NCBI GenBank assembly: GCA_002422205.1 | Contig: DITS01000009.1 | Location: 108,137-172,136, forward strand | Source of the DNA: Alphaproteobacteria bacterium UBA6178 | Lineage (GTDB): Bacteria; Pseudomonadota; Alphaproteobacteria; Rickettsiales; UBA3002 | Direction: 5' to 3' | DNA length: 64,000 nt | Shown here: piece after piece, positions 9,260 to 18,714 of the stretch | Numbering within the stretch: position 1 is the stretch's first letter | How the letters are laid out: each line of letters begins with the position of its first letter | The notes under the pieces: generated by a model | What the model was told of the DNA's origin: nothing | The model's database searches: none | The model's input: the letters and a program-made list of their open reading frames with translations, nothing else | Position numbers and translations under genes: made by a program

Positions 9260-10300
9260 ATGACGATAGAGATTAGAACGGTGATATTGGGGGCCAGCGG
9301 GTATACGGGGGCGGAGCTGCTGCGGCTATTGGTGCGGCATCCGCATGTGACGCTGGTGGCGTTGACGGGGGACTCGCAGGCGGGCAAACCGATTGGCGAG
9401 GTGTATGCGCATCTATCGACGCTGGATATGCCCTTGGTGCGGCATGAGGATGTGGATTACACCGATGTGGATTTAGTATTTTGCTGTTTGCCGCATGGCA
9501 CCACGCAGACGATTATTGCAGGGTTGCCCGACCATGTGAAAGTGGTGGATTTATCGGCGGACTTCCGGCTGTTTGACGGGGAGCAATATGCGCAATGGTA
9601 TGGCCATGCGCATGCGGCCCCTGCGTTGCAAAGCCACGCCGTGTATGGATTAAGCGAGCTGGCGCGCGACGCAGTGCGCGATGCGCGGCTGGTGGCGAAT
9701 CCGGGTTGTTATCCGACGTCCATTTTGCTGCCACTGATGCCATTATTGCGCGCTAAGCAGATTGAAACCGATGGCATTATTGTCGATTCGATGTCGGGTG
9801 TGAGCGGTGCGGGGCGTAAGGCGGCGCAGGCGATGCTGTTTACGGAAGTCAATGAAGGGGTGCGCGCTTATGGCGTGGGCGGGCACCGGCATGTGGCCGA
9901 GATTGAGCAGGAGCTTTCGCACGCGGCAGGGCAAGCGGTGATGATTAGTTTTACCCCGCATCTCGTGCCGATGAACCGTGGGATCAGCTCGACGATTCAT
10001 GCGACGTTGTGCGCAGGCGCGAGCGTGGAAACCGTGCTGAGCACGCTTGAAAAACAATATGCGCAGGAGCCGTTTGTGCAGTTATGCGCGGCGGGTACGG
10101 TGCCCTCGACGCATGAGGTGCGCGGCACCAATCAATGCCGCATCGGCGTGGTGGAAGATCGGGTGGTGGGCGCAATTATTATTGTGTCGGTGATTGATAA
10201 TCTGGTCAAAGGCGCGTCGGGTCAGGCGGTACAAAATATGAATATCATGTTTGCATTGCCGGAGATGACGGGGCTTGTGTCCTATGCTGTCTTCCCGTAA
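9260..10300 (+). CDS. argC: N-acetyl-gamma-glutamyl-phosphate reductase
   Basis: ArgC, 346 aa, catalyses NADPH-dependent reduction of N-acetylglutamyl 5-phosphate to the semialdehyde in arginine synthesis. The N-terminal Rossmann motif GASGYTGAELLRLL is at about residues 11-24. The catalytic Cys150 sits in VANPGCYPT, and GVSGAGRKA and GGHRHVAEIEQEL follow. The length fits the longer ArgC type. rplM-rpsI-argC is a common alphaproteobacterial order. It is followed after 9 bases by the gamma carbonic anhydrase-like gene. Confidence 0.96.
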   Translation: MTIEIRTVILGASGYTGAELLRLLVRHPHVTLVALTGDSQAGKPIGEVYAHLSTLDMPLVRHEDVDYTDVDLVFCCLPHGTTQTIIAGLPDHVKVVDLSADFRLFDGEQYAQWYGHAHAAPALQSHAVYGLSELARDAVRDARLVANPGCYPTSILLPLMPLLRAKQIETDGIIVDSMSGVSGAGRKAAQAMLFTEVNEGVRAYGVGGHRHVAEIEQELSHAAGQAVMISFTPHLVPMNRGISSTIHATLCAGASVETVLSTLEKQYAQEPFVQLCAAGTVPSTHEVRGTNQCRIGVVEDRVVGAIIIVSVIDNLVKGASGQAVQNMNIMFALPEMTGLVSYAVFP

Positions 10301-10309
10301 GGTTTTGGT

Positions 10310-10834
10310 ATGAGCCATGGCCCGATTATTTTGCCCTTTAACGGGGTGAGTCCGCGCATTCATCCGAGCTGCTTTATTGCGCCGGGCGCGGTGGTGATCG
10401 GCGATGTGGAGATTGGCGAAGACAGCAATATCTGGTTTGGTTGCGTGCTGCGCGGTGATGTGCAAAGCATTCGTGTGGGCGCGCGCAGCAATATTCAGGA
10501 TGGCACGATTGTGCATGTGACGCGCCAAACGGGGCCGACGACCATTGGATCGGGCGTGACGATCGGGCATAGCGCGGTGATTCATGCCTGCAGCATTGAA
10601 GATGATGCGTTTGTGGGCATGCATAGCACGGTGATGGATCATGCCGTGGTGAGCCGTGGCGGGATGCTGGCGGCGGGTGCCTTGCTGGCGCCGCGCAAGG
10701 TGATTCCGACGGGTGAGTTGTGGGCGGGGAATCCGGCTAAACTTTTCCGCCCGATGAAGCAGGAAGAGATTGATTTTATCCCCGTGTCGGCAGCGCATTA
10801 TGTGGCGCTGTCCAAGCAGTATCAATCGCATTAA
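10310..10834 (+). CDS. Gamma carbonic anhydrase-family protein
   Basis: 174 aa left-handed beta-helix protein of the gamma carbonic anhydrase / YrdA / PaaY family. Hexapeptide repeats run from about residue 15 to 150. The histidines in IVHVTR, TIGHSAVIHA and FVGMHST occupy the positions of the three zinc ligands of the family, so metal binding is likely. Real carbonic anhydrase activity is not assured, since many family members are uncharacterised. It probably shares a transcript with argC. Its stop overlaps the end of the convergent gene by 4 bases. Confidence 0.9.
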   Translation: MSHGPIILPFNGVSPRIHPSCFIAPGAVVIGDVEIGEDSNIWFGCVLRGDVQSIRVGARSNIQDGTIVHVTRQTGPTTIGSGVTIGHSAVIHACSIEDDAFVGMHSTVMDHAVVSRGGMLAAGALLAPRKVIPTGELWAGNPAKLFRPMKQEEIDFIPVSAAHYVALSKQYQSH

Positions 10835-11547
10835 GGCTGGCGAATCGGCGCCTTAGCATGCTCTTGCAGCCATTGGTTGACGGTGAGTTTGTGGATTTCT
10901 GCGTCGGTATGTTCCAACTCTCGCAGGGTGCAGTTTTCCTGTTGTAACAAATGCCGGATATAGGCTGCTGTTGAGTTGAATGGCAGTTGGTTGCGTTGCC
11001 ATTGATGCGGTGGGGCGAAGCGCAACGCGTAGCGGCAGCGGATGAATATACCGTCGGTCTGCGGGTTGATCCTTTCATTGACCAAGGGCGCGAACTCACC
11101 CGACAGCATGTCGAGCGGTTGGGGTTGGTAGAAGAAAGTAAGCAGCAGCATGGTGTCTGCATGTAAGGGCTGAAATGGATTGGTGCGTGTGGATTCGTAA
11201 GCACGTTTGAGCTGGCGTAGTGCGACATCGGGTGCGTTGCCAGAGGATGCGGCTTGCGCGATAACATGGCCGTCACGCCATAGCTCGACATGGATGGGAT
11301 AGCGCAGCAGCGCCTCCCATTGCGGGTCGGCTGTGGGCTCGTCGGGCGCGTTGAAACTTTCACGCAGAAATTCGGCGAAGGCTTGCATGGTATTCGCATC
11401 GGTATCGGGTGCTGATGCTTGCATGCTATAGGCGGGTTTGGTTGGTGTGGGCTGGCTGAGCTGGTAGAGGGTGAGCAATGCGATGCCCAATGCCAAGGCG
11501 GATAAGAGCCAGTGATACAGGCGCAAAGCGGTGGGGATGCTAAGCAT
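10831..11547 (-). CDS. Hypothetical membrane-anchored protein
   Basis: 238 aa, family not recognised. One hydrophobic helix at about residues 12-30 (WLLSALALGIALLTLYQL) suggests an inner-membrane anchor with the remainder in the periplasm. The soluble part has no motif I can name and two cysteines. It starts 8 bases inside the end of the upstream glycosyltransferase-like gene on the same strand, so the two are coupled and may act together. Confidence 0.75.
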   Translation of the reverse strand: MLSIPTALRLYHWLLSALALGIALLTLYQLSQPTPTKPAYSMQASAPDTDANTMQAFAEFLRESFNAPDEPTADPQWEALLRYPIHVELWRDGHVIAQAASSGNAPDVALRQLKRAYESTRTNPFQPLHADTMLLLTFFYQPQPLDMLSGEFAPLVNERINPQTDGIFIRCRYALRFAPPHQWQRNQLPFNSTAAYIRHLLQQENCTLRELEHTDAEIHKLTVNQWLQEHAKAPIRQP

Positions 11548-12799
11548 GACCGATGCTCCGTTGGCGGTGCTGGTAGAGCAGGGTGATGGCGGAGATGATT
11601 AGCAGCGGCTCGACGGGTTTGCGGTAGCGTCCTTCGAACAAGGCGGTGTATTGCAGCGCCATAATGATTAGCAGGCTGAGGGTGAGCAGGATAAAGGCGT
11701 GTTGGTGCTCGGCGAGTGGCACGCGTGCGGCGCAAATAAAGACGCCGATGATGAGTGGGGCCCAGAGCCAGCGCGCGTATTTGTTCAGCGCTTCTTCCCA
11801 TGGGGCGATCTGGTTTTCGTTGCGCCAATTATCGGGCCAGACTTCGGGCCACGAGGGAGAAAACAGCAGCATCATGACCGTTTGCGAGAGGTGGCGGGCA
11901 TAATGCGTGGCGTCGAAGGGGTATTTTTCCATGGCCTGCGCCCATGCTTCGCGGCCTTGTCGCGTGACGATATGTACGCTAATGGGCGGGGTGCGGGGTG
12001 ACATGTGCCAGTCGCTTAAAGGGCTAAGGGGTTTGGTGGAGGCGGCAGGCGAGCGGAACCAATAATGCCGCCCGTCGAAATAGATATTGATGCGGCTGGC
12101 ATCGGAGCGGGCGAGCAAGGCGTTGAGTTGCGGTATGCCGAAGGGGGTATAGACATTGACGGCTTTGTGATGATGCTCGGCGGAGATGCCCAGCAGAATG
12201 AGGCTGGTGAGCAGGGGCAGCAGCATGGGGCGCAGGCGGAAACCCATTTTCCACCATATTAACCCGATGCAGAGCAAACCCGCAGGCAGTGCGATGACGC
12301 GGGTGAGGGCAGCAAGTGTCCATAGCAACACCGCCAGCCACAGGGTGCGCGGGGCGGGGGTGCGCAGGCAGTGCAATGAGGCGTAACAGGCGAGGCCGAT
12401 GAGCGGTAGCAGCAATGTTTCGCTAGCGAAATAGCCGTAAATAGTCAGAAAGGACGGGTGCAGGCCGATGAGAATAGCGGCAATCAATGCCCATTTTTGC
12501 GGTAGCAGCTGACGCGCGCAGGCATACCAGCAGAGCGGCAAAACAGCGCAGAGCAGGCCGCAGACGAGTTGGATGGTGAAGGCATGATCGTTACTGAGGC
12601 TGCGCAGGGCCCAAAGCCATGCCTGATAGAGATAGCTATCGACACCGGCCATCGGCTCGGGCGTGAGAAAGCCGCCCGCTTGTTTCCATTGGCGGCCTGA
12701 CATGCCAACCATCTGGATGACAGGGGAATTATAAAACGGATAGAGCAGCCGCAGGGCGCATAGCCCCAATAATCCCCCCCATAGCGCGCGTGTAACCAT
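11540..12799 (-). CDS. Glycosyltransferase family 39-like membrane protein
   Basis: 419 aa polytopic membrane protein with about nine or ten hydrophobic helices. The N-terminal loop after the first helix contains PEPMAGVDSYLYQAWLWAL, similar in place and kind to the acidic first loop of PMT/ArnT-type (GT39/GT83) glycosyltransferases that use polyprenyl-phosphate sugars. The central LTRVIALPAGLLCIGLIWW region is also typical. Donor and acceptor are unknown. The ATG at 12799 is the only good start. It forms a two-gene unit with the membrane-anchored protein after it. Confidence 0.68.
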   Translation of the reverse strand: MVTRALWGGLLGLCALRLLYPFYNSPVIQMVGMSGRQWKQAGGFLTPEPMAGVDSYLYQAWLWALRSLSNDHAFTIQLVCGLLCAVLPLCWYACARQLLPQKWALIAAILIGLHPSFLTIYGYFASETLLLPLIGLACYASLHCLRTPAPRTLWLAVLLWTLAALTRVIALPAGLLCIGLIWWKMGFRLRPMLLPLLTSLILLGISAEHHHKAVNVYTPFGIPQLNALLARSDASRINIYFDGRHYWFRSPAASTKPLSPLSDWHMSPRTPPISVHIVTRQGREAWAQAMEKYPFDATHYARHLSQTVMMLLFSPSWPEVWPDNWRNENQIAPWEEALNKYARWLWAPLIIGVFICAARVPLAEHQHAFILLTLSLLIIMALQYTALFEGRYRKPVEPLLIISAITLLYQHRQRSIGHA

Positions 12800-12841
12800 G
12801 CATTGGATATACCTCAGATAATTAAAGGTTTAAAGCGTAAA

Positions 12842-12887
12842 TCGTCATAAAAGCTTCATATAAGCGGGACAGAAATTGGCATAGAAT
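12842..12887 (+). promoter_or_regulatory. PHO-box-like operator and -10 box
   Basis: Half-sites TCGTCAT (12842-12848) and GCTTCAT (12853-12859) separated by AAAA, the 11-bp period of PhoB boxes. TAGAAT at 12882-12887 follows after 22 bases. The same layout precedes the genes at 47752, 48694, 51599 and 54667. Confidence 0.55.
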
Positions 12888-12940
12888 AGCAGTGTGGTGG
12901 AGTGTTCTGTCCGCCGCTATTGTAAGGAATAGTGCCAACC

Positions 12941-14062
12941 ATGCCATGGTTTGAATATCTGGAAAACTTCTTTAAAGACCGCCTGCTGTATATGACGGGG
13001 CGCGGGCTGATGAGTATGGCATTTGTGGGGGTGGCGCTGGCCGCACCCGGCATTGGGCTAATGCCGCTAGCGCTGGCTGCTATTGGTCTGACAGGGCTGC
13101 TGCAAGGCGTGCTGGTATGGCGCGAGCAAAGCCGCACCGAAGAAAAATTGGTTGAGCATTACCGTGATGAGATTGCCAGTAAGCTGGAGATAAGCCCTGC
13201 TCAGGTCGATGTGGATGCGTTGCATAAGCTGGCCTATGGTGACAAGGCCGAAGGGGTGGAAGCCAATCCCGTTTTGCGCCAATCCATCGAGCATAGTGGC
13301 GAGAAAAAATTATTGCGCTTAGGCTCGACGATTCTGGCCGCATTAACGGCGCTGGTGGCGGTGTCTAGCTTTGTGCCGCCGGAAGCGATCCAGAGTATTT
13401 CAAGCTGGGTGCAAAATGTATCGGGCGGGTGGCTGGCCAATAACACCACGATTTTTGGCGCGATGCTGATATCGGGCACCGGTATGGGGCTGGTCAATAA
13501 TGCGTATGATGCGCTGGGTGAGTCGTTGCTGGGGCTGGATAAGCCCACGGCGGGCTCGCAGATTAAGGCGATTAATCTGGATATCAGCCGCAATAAAAAT
13601 GTGAGCAAAGAGCAGGTATTCGGTGTGTTTGTTGCCGCTGATAAGGTGCTAGCTGATGCGATTGAAGAGGCGTGCGGTAAACCCTATTTCCGCCTGACGC
13701 CGAAAGCACAAAAGCGTGCGCTGGTCGAGTTTGGCCGCCATTATCCGATTGAGGCGCTCACGGATGATATCAATCATCGGCAGATGAAGCCGGTGGAGCT
13801 GGCTTTTGCTGCGGTGGGGCAAGAATCGGGCGTGCCGCGCCGGGGCGTGCCGCAGAAGGTGGGCGAAGAGCGTGACCCCATTGATGAGGCGGTGGATATT
13901 GTGAAGAACAAGCTGGTGGGCGAAGAGCCTGCTGTGTCTGAGCCGGGCGAATCCTATATCGCGCAGGTGACGCGTGCGCAGAGCCAATCGGGCATGAGCC
14001 ATGTGGAGCGCGAATTGCAACGACGTGGCGAAGCGCTCGAGCAGATGCCGACGTTGCATTAA
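12941..14062 (+). CDS. Hypothetical protein with hydrophobic N-terminal half
   Basis: 373 aa from ATG 12941; a GTG three codons upstream is possible, and the RBS AAGGAAT lies at 12924-12930. Hydrophobic segments at about residues 15-55 (LMSMAFVGVALAAPGIGLMPL and on) and 125-150 suggest membrane association, with further Gly-rich weakly hydrophobic stretches around 160-185. The C-terminal third is charged and probably soluble. I do not recognise a family. It is preceded by a PHO-box-like site shared with the 47-55 kb gene block, so it may belong to the same regulon. It is convergent with phaC. Confidence 0.75.
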   Translation: MPWFEYLENFFKDRLLYMTGRGLMSMAFVGVALAAPGIGLMPLALAAIGLTGLLQGVLVWREQSRTEEKLVEHYRDEIASKLEISPAQVDVDALHKLAYGDKAEGVEANPVLRQSIEHSGEKKLLRLGSTILAALTALVAVSSFVPPEAIQSISSWVQNVSGGWLANNTTIFGAMLISGTGMGLVNNAYDALGESLLGLDKPTAGSQIKAINLDISRNKNVSKEQVFGVFVAADKVLADAIEEACGKPYFRLTPKAQKRALVEFGRHYPIEALTDDINHRQMKPVELAFAAVGQESGVPRRGVPQKVGEERDPIDEAVDIVKNKLVGEEPAVSEPGESYIAQVTRAQSQSGMSHVERELQRRGEALEQMPTLH

Positions 14063-14080
14063 CATTCCATTGCTAAATCG

Positions 14081-15931
14081 CTATACCCTTACCTTGGCAT
14101 ACGAGCCGGGGGCTTTTTCGATGGGTTTGTAGCGGGCGCTGCCCAATTTGCGGGCTTTCACCTTATCGCCGGACTTTTGCGCTTGCCACTGATGCCAATG
14201 CAGCCACCATGAGTCTTGTTTGAAGGTGGCGTCTTCGAGCCATTGCTGCGGGCGTGCGGGCAGCTTTTTGTTGGTCCAGAAGCCATATTTCTTTTTGCCG
14301 GGGGGGCTGATGACACCGGCAATATGGCCTGACTGGGCGAGCGTGAAGGTGATATCGCCGTCATAGATTTGGGTGGCGGCATAGGTGGATTTCCACGGTG
14401 AGATATGATCGTCGATGGTGGAAAGGATGTAGCTGGGCGTCTGAATTTTGGTGATGTTGATGGGCGTGTCGAGCAGCTCTAAGCCGCCGGGTACGATCAA
14501 CAGATTTTTTTGATACATATTGCGCAAATAGAAGCTGTGCATGGTGGCGGGCATGCGGGTGGAATCGGAATTCCAGTACAGCAAATCAAACGGGAAAGGG
14601 TCTTTGCCCATAAGGTAATTATTGACTACGAAAGACCAGATGAGATCATTCGCGCGCAGCATGTTGAAAGTGGTTGCCATGTCCTGTGCTTCGAGATAGC
14701 CGGTTTCGCTCATGCGGTCCTCGAGGCTTTCGAGCTGCTCGTCATCGATGAAAACGGAGAGGTCGCCGGCTTGCGAAAAGTCGATCATGGTGGTGAGGTA
14801 GGTGGCGCTGTTAATGCGCGCGCTTTGTCCGTGGGTGCGCAAATAGGCCAGTGTAATGGATAGCAAGGTGCCGCCCAGACAATAGCCCACCACATTGGTG
14901 GTGTCGCTGCCGGTGATTTCTTCGATGACGTCAAGGGCAGAGAGCGGGCCTTCGCTTAAATAATCATCAAAGCTTTTGCGCCCTAATTCAGCATTGGGGT
15001 TGACCCATGACATGACAAACACCGTGTAGCCCTGACCTATGGCCCAGCGAATGAAGGAGTTTTCCTCGCGCATGTCGAGCACATAATATTTGTTGATCCA
15101 AGCGGGCATGATTAGCAGCGGCACCTCATAGACCTGTTTGGTCGAGGGGGTGTATTGAATCAGCTGCATCAGATCATTTTCATAGATGACTTTGCCCGGA
15201 GTGGCGGCGATATTTTCGCCGAGGGTGAAGGCGTTTTCATCGGTCATGCTGATGCGCAGCTTGCCCTGACCGCGCATCACGTCTTCGAGCATGTTCTTCA
15301 TGCCTTTCACCATATTCTCGCCCTTGCTCACCAGCGTTTCGCGGATGACTTCGGGGTTGGTGAAAAAATAATTCGACGGGGACATGGCGTCGAGAAACTG
15401 GCGGGTGAAGAAATTGACCTTGTCGGCGGTGTGGCGGTCGAGTCCTTCGACGCTGGCGACGGATTCCTGAATCCAGCGACTATTGATGAGGTAGCTGCGT
15501 TTGAGGAAATCAAAATAGGTGCTGTTGTTCCATGCCTCGTCTTTGAAGCGGCGGTCGCGTGCTTCGGGTTCGGCAGTGGCGGGGGCGTGGCCGAGCAGGC
15601 GCTGCGTGGTGCTTTGCCACAGGTTGAGATGATCCTGCCATAAGGCGATTTGCGAATCCATGATCTGGTTTGGGTTGGCCATGGCTTTGCTGGCAAGCTG
15701 GGTGAAGGATTCGCTGATTTTAAACGGGTCGGTATGGCCCAGACCGAGTGAGGGATTATCGAGGAAGCCCTGTGCGGTTTCCTGCACGATTTTGTGCCAG
15801 ATATGGGCGGCTTGCGCCATATTGTCACTGAATTCGGCGGCTTCGGATGTGGACCAGTCATCGAACTGGTGCATGCCTGCGTGTAATGTATCGTAATCGT
15901 CGCTACGACGACGTTGTGATGATGGTTTCAT
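14081..15931 (-). CDS. phaC: Poly(3-hydroxyalkanoate) synthase, class I
   Basis: 616 aa, polymerises (R)-3-hydroxyacyl-CoA into storage polyester at granule surfaces. The start at 15931 has a strong GGGAGGAAC site; a start 17 codons earlier (15982) with AAGGATG is also possible. The N-terminal PhaC domain lies at about 85-260, followed by an alpha/beta hydrolase core. The lipase-like box GYCLGG carries the catalytic Cys351. The acid Asp sits in TIDDHISPWKS and the His in AQSGHIAGV. Length and the presence of a single subunit indicate class I. No phaE, phasin, phaA or phaB gene is nearby. Confidence 0.96.
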   Translation of the reverse strand: MKPSSQRRRSDDYDTLHAGMHQFDDWSTSEAAEFSDNMAQAAHIWHKIVQETAQGFLDNPSLGLGHTDPFKISESFTQLASKAMANPNQIMDSQIALWQDHLNLWQSTTQRLLGHAPATAEPEARDRRFKDEAWNNSTYFDFLKRSYLINSRWIQESVASVEGLDRHTADKVNFFTRQFLDAMSPSNYFFTNPEVIRETLVSKGENMVKGMKNMLEDVMRGQGKLRISMTDENAFTLGENIAATPGKVIYENDLMQLIQYTPSTKQVYEVPLLIMPAWINKYYVLDMREENSFIRWAIGQGYTVFVMSWVNPNAELGRKSFDDYLSEGPLSALDVIEEITGSDTTNVVGYCLGGTLLSITLAYLRTHGQSARINSATYLTTMIDFSQAGDLSVFIDDEQLESLEDRMSETGYLEAQDMATTFNMLRANDLIWSFVVNNYLMGKDPFPFDLLYWNSDSTRMPATMHSFYLRNMYQKNLLIVPGGLELLDTPINITKIQTPSYILSTIDDHISPWKSTYAATQIYDGDITFTLAQSGHIAGVISPPGKKKYGFWTNKKLPARPQQWLEDATFKQDSWWLHWHQWQAQKSGDKVKARKLGSARYKPIEKAPGSYAKVRV

Positions 15932-16199
15932 GTTCCTCCCGCTTTCTTTTTTCCCGTTTGGGTGCTTGCCTGTTTTTGTCATGATGTCATCCTTGCCGGA
16001 TGCTTATACGAAAAGTGGATAATTTCTGCAATTGTTTGTTTTTGTGCCCCTTTTATTTTTGCTTGTGGACAGTGTGGCATTTGCACCTAGACAAAGCCTG
16101 TGTTGCTAGGTTACACCATGAACAAGAGCGGGTGTAAAGCCCGCCGCATGTTGCGCTGCAGCACTACCAATACATTACTCATTGGGGTATACGTACTTT

Positions 16200-17435
16200 A
16201 TGGCAAGTCCTATGAATCTGACTCATTACGAGCAGGAAAACAGCATTGTATTCGGCCTCAAATGGTCGCTGGTCGGCTTTGCGTTGGCTTTATGCTTTCT
16301 GGCGGGGTGCTCTGGCTTGTTTGACGAGCGTGTGCCGCGTTATAATATGGTCGAAGGGCCGCGACGCCCGCCACCGCTGAATGTGGAAGCGCTCGAAGCT
16401 GCGGCTGAAAAGCAAGCGGCACCGGCTGTGAGTGCTCCTGTGGCCGCGACCGCGCCTGCTGTTGCTGCACCTGCGATGCAAGAACGACCCGTGCAAGAAT
16501 TTATCCGCCCCGTGCAAACGCGGCAGGTGCGCCGCGAAGAAAAGCCATGGTGGGATGTAACCGGCTGGTTTGAAGAAGACGAAGAGCCCGTGGTAGGGCC
16601 AGTGCCCGCTTTGCGCGCCATGCCGCAGGAAAACCGCGCTCAGCTGGGCTATGGCCCAACGGTGCAAGCCGCGCCTGCGGCGCCGGTGGCGATACAGCCA
16701 TTGGAAGCGCCGAATGTGGTAACTGCCCCTGCGCCTACGCCTTCGGCGGCGCGTACTCAGGCGGATATTGCCGAGTTGGAGCGTGAGTTGGCTGCGTCGA
16801 ATGCACAACGTGCTGCGCTGATGCATGGTACGGGCGTGACACAGGCAGCGCAATCGGCACAAGTGGCGCCATTGCAAGGGAATGAGCCTTACCCCTCGTT
16901 GCAGCCGGTTGATGCCACCCCGCAACCCGCGCAGCCACAATTGATTGATCGCAGCAATGCGCCGGTGAGTTATAAGGCGGTGCGTTTGCCACCGCCACCT
17001 GCTGATTTGGGCCCCGTGCCGGTTGAACAAGCGACGCCTTTGATGCAGTCGGCTCCGGCTGCTGCTCCGACGCCGGTGGCTGCGCCCGTGCCGCTCGCGT
17101 CCCCGGATATTTATTATGCGCCCGACCCACGCCATTATGCACCGCAACCGGTGATGCCGCGTGAGGTGGAAGCGCCGGTGGCACCGCCCGCAGTTGCGCC
17201 GGTTGTCACACCTGCATCTGTACCTATGCCTCCGGTGTTGAGCGAGCAAAGGGTTGAGCAACCCGCGCCTGTTTATTATGAGGCGCCACAGCCGGTGGAC
17301 GTGCCGATGCCACCGCAGACAAGCTATAGCCCCCCGATGCAACATAGCGCACCGATTCAGTTGACACCGCCGATGCAAGGTGGTTATTCGGGAGAAGGGT
17401 ATCTGGGTGACTCACGCTATACGCGTCGCCGTTAA
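16200..17435 (+). CDS. Ala/Pro-rich lipoprotein of unknown function
   Basis: About 411 aa. Starts at 16200 and 16212 are both possible, and an upstream TTG at 16182 is in frame. A hydrophobic segment ends in the lipobox LAGC, with Cys37 when counted from 16200, so the protein is probably a lipoprotein in the inner or outer membrane. The long remainder is dominated by Ala, Pro, Val and Gln, with PAPAP-type stretches and an ELERELAASNAQRAAL helix near the middle. That makes it probably extended and disordered, like periplasm-spanning linkers. No enzyme motif. It lies upstream of the aminotransferase gene, divergent from phaC. Confidence 0.75.
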   Translation: MASPMNLTHYEQENSIVFGLKWSLVGFALALCFLAGCSGLFDERVPRYNMVEGPRRPPPLNVEALEAAAEKQAAPAVSAPVAATAPAVAAPAMQERPVQEFIRPVQTRQVRREEKPWWDVTGWFEEDEEPVVGPVPALRAMPQENRAQLGYGPTVQAAPAAPVAIQPLEAPNVVTAPAPTPSAARTQADIAELERELAASNAQRAALMHGTGVTQAAQSAQVAPLQGNEPYPSLQPVDATPQPAQPQLIDRSNAPVSYKAVRLPPPPADLGPVPVEQATPLMQSAPAAAPTPVAAPVPLASPDIYYAPDPRHYAPQPVMPREVEAPVAPPAVAPVVTPASVPMPPVLSEQRVEQPAPVYYEAPQPVDVPMPPQTSYSPPMQHSAPIQLTPPMQGGYSGEGYLGDSRYTRRR

Positions 17436-17499
17436 TGGTGTTGCGGGCATGGGCTGCATGGATAGTATCGCGCTGTAATTCCTCGCTGTTGGTGTTGTT

Positions 17500-18714
17500 A
17501 TGAAAGATGATTTTTACCGTATTAAGCGCTTGCCGCCCTATGTGTTTGCGGAGGTGAACGCTGTGAAAGCAGCGCACCGTGCGACGGGGCGCGACATTAT
17601 TGATCTGGGCATGGGCAATCCTGACACGCCGCCTGCGCCGCATATTATCCAGAAGCTGAAGGAAACCGCCGCTGATCCGAAGGCGCATGGCTATTCGATG
17701 TCGCGCGGGATTGCGGGTTTGCGCCGTGCGCAATGCGGCTATTACCAGCGCCGCTTTGGCGTGGAGCTGAACCCTGAAACGGAAATGATCGTGACGATCG
17801 GCTCGAAGGAAGGCCTGGCGAATCTGGCGCAGGCGATCACCTCGCCAGGCGATATGATTATGGTGCCCAATCCAAGCTATCCGATTCACCCGTATGGGGC
17901 GATCATTGCGGGGGCGTCGGTATGGAATCTGCCGAAAACATCCGGCGCGGATTTGATCGAGGAGCTGAAGACCGCGATCAAGCATTGCAACCCGAAGCCA
18001 CTCGCGCTGATTTTGAATTATCCGTGCAACCCGACGGCGGAAGTGACCGATCTGGCCTTCTATGAGGAAGTGGTGGCGATCTGCCGTCAGCACGAGATTT
18101 ATATTCTGTCCGATCTGGCTTATTGCGAGCTGTATTTTGACGACAATCCGCCGCCGTCGATTTTGCAGGTGAAGGGCGCGAAAGATCTGGCGATTGAATT
18201 TACGTCGATGAGCAAAACCTATTCGATGGCGGGCTGGCGCATTGGCTTTGCGGCGGGTTGCCCGACGCTGGTGAAGGCGCTGACCAAAATCAAATCCTAC
18301 CTCGATTATGGTGCGTTCACGCCGATTCAGGTTGCGGCGACGGCTGCTATCAACGGGCCGCAGGATTGTGTGGCGGATTTGCGCAAAATGTATAAAGAGC
18401 GGCGCGATATTCTGGTCGAGGGTTTGCACAAGGCAGGGTGGATGGTGCCGGTGCCGACGGCGTCGATGTTTATCTGGGCGCCGTTGCCGGAGCAATATAA
18501 GGAGCTTGGCTCACTGGCATTTTCAAAACTGCTGCTCGATAAGGCCGAGGTGGCGGTGGCACCAGGCATTGGCTTTGGCCAATATGGCGACGGGCATGTG
18601 CGGATTGCGCTGGTGGAGAATAAGCACCGCCTGCGTCAGGCCGTGCGCAATATCAAACATTTCCTGTCGGAAGATGCGGAAGCGATCAAAGCGGAGTTGA
18701 AAAAAGCAGCATGA
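17500..18714 (+). CDS. PLP-dependent aminotransferase (class I, AlaC-like)
   Basis: 404 aa fold-type I aminotransferase. The PLP-binding lysine is Lys239 in SMSKTYSMAGWRIGFA. Other family marks are GMGNPDTPPAP near residue 38, the GSKEGLANL turn, NYPCNPTAE and the C-terminal arginine region GHVRIALVEN. It is most like the alanine/glutamate-pyruvate (AlaC/YfdZ) and LL-diaminopimelate aminotransferase group; substrate choice cannot be settled from the sequence. The stop overlaps the hom start by 4 bases, linking it to aspartate-family amino acid synthesis. Confidence 0.9.
   Translation: MKDDFYRIKRLPPYVFAEVNAVKAAHRATGRDIIDLGMGNPDTPPAPHIIQKLKETAADPKAHGYSMSRGIAGLRRAQCGYYQRRFGVELNPETEMIVTIGSKEGLANLAQAITSPGDMIMVPNPSYPIHPYGAIIAGASVWNLPKTSGADLIEELKTAIKHCNPKPLALILNYPCNPTAEVTDLAFYEEVVAICRQHEIYILSDLAYCELYFDDNPPPSILQVKGAKDLAIEFTSMSKTYSMAGWRIGFAAGCPTLVKALTKIKSYLDYGAFTPIQVAATAAINGPQDCVADLRKMYKERRDILVEGLHKAGWMVPVPTASMFIWAPLPEQYKELGSLAFSKLLLDKAEVAVAPGIGFGQYGDGHVRIALVENKHRLRQAVRNIKHFLSEDAEAIKAELKKAA

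Noticed and set aside
17224..18495. Long minus-strand open frame (423 codons) opposite the aminotransferase and lipoprotein genes
   Set aside because: Arg/His-rich sequence without motifs, fully antisense to a clear aminotransferase; a shadow of GC-rich codon use.
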